Assembly (NCBI GenBank): GCA_030066975.1
Contig: JASJAO010000009.1
Coordinates: forward strand, 1 to 64,000
Source: Henriciella sp.
GTDB lineage: Bacteria; Pseudomonadota; Alphaproteobacteria; Caulobacterales; Hyphomonadaceae
Length of the DNA stretch: 64,000 nucleotides
Direction of reading: 5' to 3'
Positions 1 to 7,214 of this stretch are shown piece by piece. Below the pieces are notes generated by a model. The model did no database searches. It worked only from the letters and a program-made list of their open reading frames with translations, and was not told the DNA's origin. Position numbers and translations under genes: made by a program. The first letter of the stretch is position 1. Each line of letters starts with the position of its first letter.

Positions 1-232
1 CCACCGGCCCGGCTCGCCTGAGCTTGGTGGGAGCTCCACTCACCGGGCCTCAGTGCCCATGCCCGAACCAGAAAGAAAGGCGAACAGACTCTCCAAATAA
101 ACGGCCCGGATTACGGGGCTGGGTCACGTAACACACCATGACAGCAATCCGTATCGTCCACTGATCGAAGCTGCGAATGACCCTAAAAGCTCTGGCGATG
201 TTCTGAACATCGCGACTGCGCTGGCTGAAGCC

Positions 233-1561
233 GTGATTCCCGACACAAAGGACGCAAAGAACGTCTTCTTCCGTTTTTTGGATGTGAACACCAAGGTGAC
301 GATCAGCGTCTGCCTCGCTGTTCTGTATCCGCACCGCTGCTACCCGGCTGAAATCTGGCGTACAATTTCCGACCCTCGGGCCTGCGAGGAGTTGCTGCTC
401 GAAGCACGCGAGTCGGATGCGCTTAAAGGCGACCTGTCGACCATGGCTACTGCCATGTTGCAGCGTCAGCTGGACAATCCCGAGCACTACGAGTCCGGGA
501 GAACCGGAGCTTCAAATGCTCTGTCCGCTTTCAAGAAGTCCTCGTCTTTCGGCTGCGTAGGCGTCGATGATGATTTCGGGATTGAGACCCTACGCGATGA
601 GAGCCTCCCTCCAGCCATCGTTTTCGATATCGCGCGGGCTGATCAGCTATCTGTGTTCGGCAAAGCCCATTCTCTCGTTTTGACATCACGCATGCAAACG
701 CTGCGTCGCCACCCTAAAGGCCGGGAGATCATTGTCCTCGCGGATGAAGCGACCAATGCCCCAATTCCAACTGTGGTTTCAGATTTAGAGTTGCTGAGGA
801 GCTTTAAGGTTCGGCTGTGTCTGTTTTATCAGTCGGCTTCCAGCCTCAAGCGTGTCTATGGTGAAGAAGGTGCAGCGAGCATTCGCGCCAACTGTGTCGA
901 AGTGAATTTTGGGGTCTCGGACCTCGCAACTTCGGAGGAAATTTCCAAACGCATTGGAGATCACACGGTCGCGACCTCATCCTATTCTTTTGACCAGAAT
1001 GGCAAGCCGTCGCGCAGTATCGGTCAAAGCGCCAAGCGCCTGTTCCCGCCCGAAGACATCCTCGCCATGCCCAAAGGCAAGATGTTGGTCCTCGTACCGA
1101 ACATGCGTCCTGCGCTGCTCGACCAGCTACCTTGGTATGAGGTTGAACCTTACAAGCATCTGGCAAGCGGGAACAATCCGCACGAGCAGCATCCGCCTTC
1201 GCCGGTCACGCGGATCAAACTGACCTATGGAAGCGGCGCGGATGACTTACGCGCGCCAGATGTACCGGACATAAAGCAGCGCATCCGCTGTGCCATGCTG
1301 ACAGGTGATGTGCGCCATCACGCGCGCGTACCCTTCCTGACCAGAAAATCCTTTCGCTGGGTTCCATTCGTCGCCGCCATTGCGCTTGGCATCGCCGTCT
1401 TTGGGACGCCGCACGTCATCTTTCGATACCAAGTCGAACCGAACTCAAGGGGTGAAAGCGCCTGCGTTTATTTCGGGCTAGACGGCTTCCAGGAGACCCG
1501 CGTTCGCGGGCGCTGCCCAAAGATCAAATTCCTCAAATCCAATCAGGAGACCTCGTCATGA
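233..1561 (+). CDS. TraG/VirD4-type conjugative coupling protein, 5'-truncated remnant
   Basis: The 442-residue product resembles the C-terminal half of type IV secretion coupling ATPases, which bring relaxase-DNA to the conjugation channel at the inner membrane. Supporting segments are the acidic patch IIVLADEA (Walker B-like, about residue 166), the following L-F-Y-Q-S motif and the late LVLVPNMRP region. The usual N-terminal membrane helices and Walker A loop are missing. Coupling-protein-like sequence continues upstream of the first start codon to about position 101, where an in-frame TAA at 98-100 ends it, so the gene looks broken or truncated at its 5' end. A hydrophobic helix near residue 380 is unusual for the family. 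It heads a run of tightly spaced genes in an integrated element. Confidence 0.7.
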   Translation: MIPDTKDAKNVFFRFLDVNTKVTISVCLAVLYPHRCYPAEIWRTISDPRACEELLLEARESDALKGDLSTMATAMLQRQLDNPEHYESGRTGASNALSAFKKSSSFGCVGVDDDFGIETLRDESLPPAIVFDIARADQLSVFGKAHSLVLTSRMQTLRRHPKGREIIVLADEATNAPIPTVVSDLELLRSFKVRLCLFYQSASSLKRVYGEEGAASIRANCVEVNFGVSDLATSEEISKRIGDHTVATSSYSFDQNGKPSRSIGQSAKRLFPPEDILAMPKGKMLVLVPNMRPALLDQLPWYEVEPYKHLASGNNPHEQHPPSPVTRIKLTYGSGADDLRAPDVPDIKQRIRCAMLTGDVRHHARVPFLTRKSFRWVPFVAAIALGIAVFGTPHVIFRYQVEPNSRGESACVYFGLDGFQETRVRGRCPKIKFLKSNQETSS

Positions 1562-1842
1562 GCGTCGCATTCGAGCGCCGCGTCCATCTCGCCGATGAGC
1601 GCGTTAAGTCGGTCCCGAAACATCTCAAGATGCCGGACAAAAGTCATCGATTCCAAGCTGGCGTATTCATCGCTGCCGGTCGCTTCGGCGACGGCAAAAT
1701 CGAAGAGAGATTGCGCGATCGTCTCGTACGGCACGTCCGCAGCCTTGAGGCCTTCCACGGTCATATAAATCGATCGGTCTGCGAACTGCCTGTCGGCGCT
1801 CGGCCAGAAATCACTGAATGTCTGGTTGTCGTTACTACTCAT
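1543..1842 (-). CDS. Small acidic hypothetical protein, antisense-oriented within the tra-like run
   Basis: This 99-residue frame encodes an acidic, mostly helical protein with a balanced composition and codon use like its neighbours (GC-rich third positions). I do not recognise its family. It is encoded opposite to all surrounding genes and its 3' end overlaps the end of the coupling-protein gene. The ATG at 1842 lacks a clear Shine-Dalgarno sequence; an upstream TTG at 1878 is possible. A competing plus-strand frame (1558-1905) covers nearly the same DNA and has better ribosome-binding signals, so only one of the two may be expressed. Confidence 0.45.
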   Translation of the reverse strand: MSSNDNQTFSDFWPSADRQFADRSIYMTVEGLKAADVPYETIAQSLFDFAVAEATGSDEYASLESMTFVRHLEMFRDRLNALIGEMDAALECDAHDEVS

Positions 1843-1905
1843 GACATCAGTGTCTCTGATTGCGTCCCCGAAATGCAAATTTCAGGTTCGGGAGGCGCGT
1901 CATGA
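1558..1905 (+). CDS. Possible 115-aa basic hypothetical protein, translationally coupled
   Basis: This frame starts with an ATGA overlap on the stop of the coupling-protein gene, preceded by AGGAGA at good spacing, and ends with an ATGA overlap on the next gene. The coupling signals argue for expression. Against it, the product is rich in His, Arg and Val and has a composition typical of an antisense shadow, while the opposite strand (1543-1842) encodes a more protein-like sequence. No family is recognised. I list it as an alternative to the minus-strand gene. Confidence 0.35.
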   Translation: MSVAFERRVHLADERVKSVPKHLKMPDKSHRFQAGVFIAAGRFGDGKIEERLRDRLVRHVRSLEAFHGHINRSVCELPVGARPEITECLVVVTTHDISVSDCVPEMQISGSGGAS

Positions 1906-2336
1906 GCGACGACGATACTTTTCGTCCCGATAAAAAAGACCGGGCAAAACGCGCCTTTGATCAAGGACGTGGCAAGGGCCGCTATGATGATCCAAGAGTT
2001 CGGCGCAATGCGATGGAAGTTCAGAAGATCGAGCGCAAAAGCGCTGAGGCGCGCGGTAAGATGCGTGTGCACATGGATAAGTTCAAGCCGATGTGGGCGA
2101 TGCGGGAGTTTCAAAAACTCCAGCGTGAAAACCCCTTCAAGGCTGAACTTGGCCGCGCGAGCGGGCCAAGGGCGCCCTTAGGCGCTGAAAGCCTCAAAGC
2201 GGCCTATTTGAAGACGCTTGCGACGCGCGCCCGCGCCAATGTCGATCAGCGCTGCGAAAAGCGTCTTCGAAGCCTCGAACAAGTCGAACGCCGAATGGTC
2301 CGCAAAGTCCTGCGGACGCGCAGTCGCGCGAGATAA
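1902..2336 (+). CDS. Basic hypothetical protein of the mobile element
   Basis: The 144-residue product is strongly basic and highly charged, with long Arg/Lys/Glu-rich helical stretches and no membrane segment or signal peptide. The ATG at 1902 follows GGAGG at good spacing and overlaps the preceding plus-strand stop as ATGA. The composition fits a nucleic-acid-binding or accessory transfer protein, but that is only an inference; I recognise no domain. It lies within the conjugative remnant and is followed 18 bp later by a membrane-anchored gene. Confidence 0.6.
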   Translation: MSDDDTFRPDKKDRAKRAFDQGRGKGRYDDPRVRRNAMEVQKIERKSAEARGKMRVHMDKFKPMWAMREFQKLQRENPFKAELGRASGPRAPLGAESLKAAYLKTLATRARANVDQRCEKRLRSLEQVERRMVRKVLRTRSRAR

Positions 2337-2354
2337 AATGAAAGGAGACTGGTG

Positions 2355-2972
2355 ATGATTGGACTTAAAGACCTCCCCGACGGAGCGCTCGGAGCCATTG
2401 GCGCAGGGGCCCTATGGCTTTCTGCTTGTTATGTTTTTCTTGCGCCCAGGGCGATGGCGAAACACTTCGAAACGGAAGTGCATCCGCCTTGCCTTGAAAT
2501 GCTAGAGCAGGAACAGGATCGAGCCATTACGCAGGCCGAGGACCGCGCGAAACGGAAGCGTGATGATCAATTGCGCGACCTGCGCGAAGATGAACGGCAG
2601 TTGCGTGCGTTGGAACAATTAAGTCGGACATTCGAAAACTCAGGCACAAACCAGCTTTTCCGCGGCTTGGGTGTGGAGCCGCCGATGAATAGCGAGGAGA
2701 TCGAAGCGCTTCGCGCTCGGGTCGATCAGCTTCGTGCAGCGATAAGCCAGCTTCCAGACTTCTCCCAGTTTCGGGCCGATCATGGGGATCTCTTAAAAAC
2801 TTGCTCGTGCGCGGCGTTTGAGGCAGCCGCGGGTAAGCGCATGTCGTACGCCGTCTCTCTGGCATCATTTCGTCTGATTTCACCAGCCGAGTTGACTGAC
2901 CTCAGGAGTGACGTTTCCCGCATTGCCGGATCAAATTCCTGCGGCGCGCAGCCTTGGAGGAATTTGTCATGA
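2355..2972 (+). CDS. Membrane-anchored coiled-coil hypothetical protein
   Basis: The 205-residue protein has one hydrophobic segment near the N terminus (about residues 12-32) followed by a charged, probably coiled-coil region (about residues 45-90, rich in Glu, Arg and Gln) and a second helical stretch near residue 115. This suggests a single-pass protein with a long soluble domain. AAGGAG lies upstream of adjacent GTG (2352) and ATG (2355) codons; I chose ATG. It ends in an ATGA overlap with the next gene, so the two are probably co-translated. The family is unknown; context suggests a conjugation accessory function. Confidence 0.6.
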   Translation: MIGLKDLPDGALGAIGAGALWLSACYVFLAPRAMAKHFETEVHPPCLEMLEQEQDRAITQAEDRAKRKRDDQLRDLREDERQLRALEQLSRTFENSGTNQLFRGLGVEPPMNSEEIEALRARVDQLRAAISQLPDFSQFRADHGDLLKTCSCAAFEAAAGKRMSYAVSLASFRLISPAELTDLRSDVSRIAGSNSCGAQPWRNLS

Positions 2973-3397
2973 GCAAAGGAAAGGGCCGTTCGCCAGACGT
3001 TACGTGTCTGTACCGGGACAATCGTTTCCAGGTCACGACAGCGGATATCCGCACGCCGTCCATGTACTATCCCATCGGCGACACAGTGGGCCGTCGGCGC
3101 CGGGACATCCTTTTTGGCGCGCTCGGATATTCCGCCGTAATGGCTTCCGCGCTTTTGCTTTATCTCGATCTTTGGCGTTTCCATGAATGGCTCCTGATGG
3201 CGGGCTCCATTGCGGCGGCGCTTTATGTCGGATTCAATTTCTCAATCCTGCAGCTCGATGCGCGCGGATTTCCGCCGCGTTTGTTCGTCGCCCGCGCTCA
3301 AACCGTCAAAGCCATCTTTGAAGCGATCACGCAGGCGCGCGCTCAAGCGCATAGCGGGCGAGGCGGTTTCGAGCCCGATGATTTGGACAACGAATAA
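2969..3397 (+). CDS. Small two-helix membrane protein resembling DUF6232
   Basis: The 142-residue protein has a short beta-rich N-terminal part with the pattern of an RYP-type membrane-edge domain (V-T-T-x-D-I-R-T then Y-Y-P-I), two hydrophobic helices around residues 49-65 and 72-90, and a charged C-terminal tail. The layout resembles small DUF6232-type membrane proteins, but I cannot confirm the assignment by eye. The ATG at 2969 overlaps the previous stop (ATGA) and follows GGAGG. It closes the run of small genes behind the coupling-protein remnant; a non-coding leader region follows. Confidence 0.55.
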   Translation: MSKGKGRSPDVTCLYRDNRFQVTTADIRTPSMYYPIGDTVGRRRRDILFGALGYSAVMASALLLYLDLWRFHEWLLMAGSIAAALYVGFNFSILQLDARGFPPRLFVARAQTVKAIFEAITQARAQAHSGRGGFEPDDLDNE

Positions 3398-3421
3398 CTG
3401 CAAAAAATAGGAATTATTTCC

Positions 3422-3451
3422 TTGACATGTTCACGTATTGTTCCGTATACT
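3422..3451 (+). promoter_or_regulatory. Sigma70-type promoter of the element's recombinase unit
   Basis: A perfect -35 hexamer TTGACA (3422-3427) is followed after 18 bp by TATACT (3446-3451), so transcription should begin near 3458. The DNA around it is AT-rich compared with its flanks. Downstream are the structured leader and three same-strand genes ending with the serine recombinase. Confidence 0.75.
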
Positions 3452-3457
3452 GATCAA

Positions 3458-3705
3458 ACTTGCCGGGGGCGGCATCCCAAAGATGCCGTCCAGCATACAG
3501 GCAAGGGCCTGTGTTCAGATTTGAACGCAGTACGGGCGGGCTTCAGCCCTGATTTTCGGAGCCGCCGTTCACGGTCTTCACCCCGAACCAGGCCGCGGAC
3601 GGCGGTGGAGACAATCAGGGCGATCCCCCTGATTTTTGGAGAGCCCGGTACGGCTCTTCGCTCTGTAACCCCCTTCAAAACCTAAACCGAAAGGAGACAT
3701 TCATC
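3458..3705 (+). ncRNA. Structured leader RNA upstream of the recombinase unit
   Basis: This 248-bp stretch lacks a convincing gene and is packed with short inverted repeats: CGGCATC/GATGCCG (3470-3488), ACAGGC/GCCTGT (3497-3512), GTTCA/TGAAC (3513-3526), GGGC/GCCC (3538-3549), CCGCCGT/ACGGCGG (3562-3605), AATCAGGG/CCCTGATT (3613-3634) and AGAGCC/GGCTCT (3640-3657). Two related units of about 33 bp begin at 3547 and 3627. No poly-T terminator is seen before the SD (AAGGAG) of the gene at 3706, so it is probably a 5' leader, although an independent small RNA is possible. Confidence 0.55.
3547..3659 (+). repeat. Degenerate direct repeat pair in the leader
   Basis: Two units, 3547-3579 and 3627-3659, start 80 bp apart and share CCCTGATTTT, then GGAG, a small GC-rich hairpin of differing sequence, and a closing TCTTC. 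The stems differ while the framing bases agree, which suggests selection on RNA shape rather than a chance duplication. Confidence 0.5.
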
Positions 3706-4044
3706 ATGTCCGATACACGCCCCATTGACACGATCCGAGATGGAAACCTCAAAGCCAGCATCTGGAAAAACGAAGGTGAGAATGGTCCGTTCTTAACGAC
3801 CACCATCACCCGGACCTATACGGACCAGCGCGGCAATTACCACGACACCGCGAGCTTCACTGGAACCGAACTCTTACGCGTGGCTGAACTCTCTCGACAG
3901 GCCTACAGCCGGTCCAACGAGCTGCGACGCGAACTGAGCTTGTCGGCTGATCGCGAGCCGGAAGATGGTCGCCGTCAGACGAGCCGAAGCTTCGAACGTC
4001 AAGCCGATCGGGATCGCACACGGACCCGTCGTCAGCCTCGCTAG
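3706..4044 (+). CDS. Small conserved hypothetical protein of integrated elements
   Basis: The 112-residue protein begins with a compact beta-rich domain (residues 8-65) with a pattern I have seen next to recombinase genes in proteobacterial elements: a Trp-x-Asn strand, R-T-Y-x-D, G-N-x-x-D-T and S-F-T-G-x-x-L-L. The tail from about residue 75 is disordered, Arg-rich and Gln-rich. A role in binding single-stranded nucleic acid is conceivable but not shown. The ATG follows AAGGAG at good spacing and sits at the end of the structured leader. The next gene starts 22 bp downstream. Confidence 0.65.
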   Translation: MSDTRPIDTIRDGNLKASIWKNEGENGPFLTTTITRTYTDQRGNYHDTASFTGTELLRVAELSRQAYSRSNELRRELSLSADREPEDGRRQTSRSFERQADRDRTRTRRQPR

Positions 4045-4066
4045 AAGCCAAGGAAAGGAGAAAGCC

Positions 4067-4378
4067 ATGCCGGACGAGAAAGGCGCCATGACACCGAGCG
4101 ATACCGCAGATGCGGTGCGCACCCATGCGCCTGATCTCGATCTGGCGAAATACCTGACCAAGCTCGACGCCCTCGACTACACTGAAGAGCAGAAGGCTGA
4201 ACTGCTCAATACCCTTTGGGAGATCATGCGCAGCTTTGTTGAGCTCGGCTTTGGCGGGGATTCCATGCAGATGATCATGCCAATCATCTTCGGAGAATTT
4301 TCCGCTGCCGCCTCCGATGAGGTACAATTATCCGATTCAAAACAAATGATTTCAGTTTCGGGTGATAAGAATGAGTAA
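4067..4378 (+). CDS. Small conserved protein preceding the serine recombinase
   Basis: The 103-residue protein is helical, with a core around residues 28-75 containing LDLAKYL, YTEEQK-ELL-TLWEIM and SFVELGFG. Proteins of this appearance commonly precede large serine recombinases in alphaproteobacterial elements; the function is unknown. The ATG at 4067 follows AAGGAG; in-frame codons upstream lie inside the previous gene. Its last codons overlap the start of the recombinase by 8 bp, so the two are probably co-translated. A directionality or regulatory role for the recombinase is inference from position only. Confidence 0.7.
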   Translation: MPDEKGAMTPSDTADAVRTHAPDLDLAKYLTKLDALDYTEEQKAELLNTLWEIMRSFVELGFGGDSMQMIMPIIFGEFSAAASDEVQLSDSKQMISVSGDKNE

Positions 4379-6038
4379 GAATTTCAAACGACCAGCAGTC
4401 ATATATGGCCGCGTTTCAACGACAAAACAGACAAAGGTCGGTGACGGCCTCAACTCGCAAGAAACGCGCTGCCGGGAATTTGCGCGCATGAAGGGCTATT
4501 CCGTCATTGAGGTCTTCACCGATGATGTCTCGGGTAGTCTGATCGACCGCCCCGGCATGAAGGCGATGCTTGCCTTCCTCAAAAAGAACAAAGCCAAGGA
4601 CATTGTTGTCTTGATCGATGATGTCAGCCGCCTTGCGCGTGGCCTTGATGCGCATCTGAAACTGCGCTCGGCCATCGATCAGGCGGGCGGGTCGTTGGAA
4701 TCCCCATCGATCGAATTCGGCGAAGACCCTGATAGCATCCTCGTCGAGAACCTGCTTGCCAGCGTCTCGCAACACCAACGCCAGAAGAATGCCGAGCAGG
4801 CCAAAAACCGCATGCGCGCGCGCGTCATGAATGGCTACTGGCCGTTTAAAGCGCCCTGGGGATATCGGTACGAGAGTGTCACGGGCCAGGGAAAGATGCT
4901 CAAGCGTGATGAACCGCTCGCCTCCATCCTCCAGGAGGGGCTGGAAGGCTTCGCGACTGGGCGCTTCGATCTACAGGTCGAGGTGCTGCGCTTCTTTGAA
5001 CGCTTCCCGGAATTCCCCCGTGACCGAAACGGCGTCATCCGTAATCAGCGCATCACGGAAATTCTGAAGCAGCCTATCTATGCTGGATATGTGGAAGCGC
5101 CGAATTGGAATGTGAGCCGCCGACCCGGAAAGCATGAGGGTCTGATCAGCTATGAGACCTTCCAGCGCATCCAGGATCGTCTCAACGGGAAACCCAAGAC
5201 GCCTGCACGCAAAGACTTCAGCGAGGACTTCATTCTGCGTGGAAGCGTTGTCTGCGCCGATTGCGGTACGCCTTTGACAGCCTGTTGGTCGAAGGGGCGC
5301 AGCGCGAGCTATCCTTACTATCTCTGCCCGAAACGCGGCTGCGCGAGCTACGGTAAATCTATCCGCCGTGAGAAACTCGAAGGCGAATTCGAGCAGCTTC
5401 TTCGGCAACTGAAACCATCAGAAGCCTTGTTTGATGTGGCGACCGCCATGTTTGAAGAGCTTTGGGATCACCGTCTGGTGCACGCCGACCAACGACGCCG
5501 CGACCTGCAGTCTCAATTGGGTAAGCTGGATCAACAAATTGAACAGCTGCTCGACAGGATCGTCGACGCAAACAGCGGCAGTGTGGTCAGCGCTTATGAG
5601 AGTCGCATTCAGCGGCTCGAAGAGCGGAAGTTCGTCATCAACGATACCATCGCCAGAACGGGCCAGCCGGTGAGGACCTTTGAGGATACACTTAGAACCG
5701 CTCTCGTTTTCCTTTCAAACCCTTGGAAACTATGGGTTTCTGAGTGTCCTGAAGACAAGAAAACGGTGCTGAAATTAGCGTTTTCGGATCGTTTAGCGTA
5801 TGCTCGCAAGGGCGGATTTAGAACCGCCAATGTGGCCCTACCTTTTCAAATAATTCAATCACTTAGCACTCAGGAAGGAGACAATTCTATGGGTGAAAAC
5901 AAGATGGCGCACCCAATAGGATTCGAACCTATGACCTCTGCCTTCGGAGGGCAGCACTCTATCCAGCTGAGCTATGGGTGCGTTGCCAGTCCTCTTAGGG
6001 CAAGCCGAAGAGTGATGCAATTACGAACATGTACGTGA
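4371..6038 (+). CDS. Large serine recombinase of the integrated element, 3' end read through the attachment tRNA
   Basis: The protein has the layout of a large serine recombinase. The resolvase domain (about residues 1-150) carries the catalytic serine in Y-G-R-V-S-T and the conserved R-L-A-R-G motif. The recombinase domain (about 160-275) is followed by a zinc ribbon with C-x2-C and C-x4-C (about 300-330), a coiled coil (about 370-425) and a C-terminal tail. Such enzymes excise or insert elements through a covalent Ser-DNA link. From about residue 515 the frame is the reverse complement of tRNA-Arg (MAHPIGFEP... appearance), so the C terminus is built from the host att site. A GTG at 4362 is an alternative start. 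Confidence 0.9.
   Translation: MSKNFKRPAVIYGRVSTTKQTKVGDGLNSQETRCREFARMKGYSVIEVFTDDVSGSLIDRPGMKAMLAFLKKNKAKDIVVLIDDVSRLARGLDAHLKLRSAIDQAGGSLESPSIEFGEDPDSILVENLLASVSQHQRQKNAEQAKNRMRARVMNGYWPFKAPWGYRYESVTGQGKMLKRDEPLASILQEGLEGFATGRFDLQVEVLRFFERFPEFPRDRNGVIRNQRITEILKQPIYAGYVEAPNWNVSRRPGKHEGLISYETFQRIQDRLNGKPKTPARKDFSEDFILRGSVVCADCGTPLTACWSKGRSASYPYYLCPKRGCASYGKSIRREKLEGEFEQLLRQLKPSEALFDVATAMFEELWDHRLVHADQRRRDLQSQLGKLDQQIEQLLDRIVDANSGSVVSAYESRIQRLEERKFVINDTIARTGQPVRTFEDTLRTALVFLSNPWKLWVSECPEDKKTVLKLAFSDRLAYARKGGFRTANVALPFQIIQSLSTQEGDNSMGENKMAHPIGFEPMTSAFGGQHSIQLSYGCVASPLRASRRVMQLRTCT
5905..5960. other. Presumed attachment site (att) at the 3' half of tRNA-Arg
   Basis: The serine recombinase gene directly abuts the 3' end of tRNA-Arg(CCG), and the other element genes lie to the left. 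The element junction should lie in the 3' half of the tRNA. The matching distal att copy is not in this window, so the exact crossover is not determined. Confidence 0.5.
5905..5981 (-). tRNA. tRNA-Arg(CCG)
   Basis: The reverse strand folds as a 77-nt tRNA with encoded CCA: acceptor GCACCCA/TGGGTGC with discriminator G, anticodon stem CTGCC/GGCAG with loop CTCCGAA giving anticodon CCG, and a T-arm ATAGG-TTCGAAT-CCTAT. Its 3' end faces the integrated element, as expected for a tRNA used as attachment site. Confidence 0.95.
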
Positions 6039-6104
6039 TGCCGCGTGAAGAACCTGTTGGCAGGTTGGCCGGGGGCGCTTAAGCCGGGGTCGAGGAGAAG
6101 TGTC

Positions 6105-7139
6105 ATGATTCCGTTTAAACACGTGCTGGCAAGTGCCGGCCTGGTCTTTGGTCTGTCCATTTCCGCGTGTAGCGACACCGGCGATACGATGCCTTCGGAT
6201 GAGGCTGCGAATGTGGTTTCTGCACCGAATTCTGAAGCCGCCGGTTCTCCTGAGCGCCGCACGAAAGCGGAGCTTATGGCCGAGTTTGAGGCGACCATTT
6301 CGATGGCGCAGGCCACACAAGGGGATGGGTCTCCGGCGATGTGGCGAATGACGGACGAAGACAGCACAGTCTATTTCTTCGGTACAGTCCACCTGCTTCG
6401 GCCCGAATTGGAATGGCGGTCTGAAGCGTTCGATACCGCCTTCGATGCAGCAGATCAGATCGTGTTTGAGATCGATCTGCGCAGTGCGGAAGCGCAAAGC
6501 GCATTTATGCGCGATTTCGTCTCCAGGGGCTTCTACGAGGATGGGAAAACCCTGCGCGGGGCGTTAGACGCCGAGGTTGAGCAGGTCGTGGAAGCGGCTT
6601 TGGACTCAGTGGGTCTGCCGATGGATGCGGTAAACGCGATGGAGCCCTGGATGACGGCGACCAATCTTGGGTCAATGAAACTACAGGCGGATGGGTATGA
6701 CCCAACCTCTGGGGTTGAACACATTCTGGACGAAGAGGCTCGCAGTGCGGGGAAGACGTTTGCTTATCTTGAATCGGTGGCCGATCAGGCTGATGCGTTC
6801 GACCTGCTGCCGGAAGAGGATCAGATCAACTTCCTCTACGAAACCGCCCTGCTGATTGATGAAACCTCGACCATACTGGACCAACTTGTTGATGAGTGGG
6901 CAGACGGGGATGTGCAGGGATTGGCCACGCTCGTCGCGACCCCGTCCGGAGTTGGTGGAGGCGAAGCCATGTATCAGTCCGTACTGGTCGATCGGAACAA
7001 GAAATGGGTTCCGAAAATCGAAGAGATGTTGGCCGGGACTGATACCGTTTTCATCGCCGTTGGCGCGGGTCATCTGGTTGGAGACGACAGCGTGATCGCG
7101 ATGTTGCGAAGCAAGGGCTATGAGATCGAAAAGCTCTAA
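6105..7139 (+). CDS. TraB/GumN family lipoprotein
   Basis: The 344-residue protein starts with a lipoprotein signal (hydrophobic stretch then L-S-I-S-A-C, lipid cysteine about residue 20). The mature part matches the TraB/GumN family: YFFGTVHLL near residue 90 and a closing V-G-A-G-H-L-V-G near residue 325, the two His/Gly-rich motifs of the family, which is proposed to include metal-dependent hydrolases. The substrate is unknown. GAGGAG lies upstream of the ATG. This is the first chromosomal gene beyond the element, separated from it by the tRNA. Its function in bacteria is not settled. Confidence 0.85.
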   Translation: MIPFKHVLASAGLVFGLSISACSDTGDTMPSDEAANVVSAPNSEAAGSPERRTKAELMAEFEATISMAQATQGDGSPAMWRMTDEDSTVYFFGTVHLLRPELEWRSEAFDTAFDAADQIVFEIDLRSAEAQSAFMRDFVSRGFYEDGKTLRGALDAEVEQVVEAALDSVGLPMDAVNAMEPWMTATNLGSMKLQADGYDPTSGVEHILDEEARSAGKTFAYLESVADQADAFDLLPEEDQINFLYETALLIDETSTILDQLVDEWADGDVQGLATLVATPSGVGGGEAMYQSVLVDRNKKWVPKIEEMLAGTDTVFIAVGAGHLVGDDSVIAMLRSKGYEIEKL

Positions 7140-7214
7140 CAGTCAGTCCAAGTTGCGTCTTTGAACCAAGAACAGGGTTGATCCAGACCGCCACAAGGTT
7201 CACAGGACAGCGCC

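Noticed and set aside
5905-6038. C-terminal MAHPIGFEP-type peptide as a conserved protein domain
   Set aside because: It is the antisense translation of tRNA-Arg, not a protein domain.
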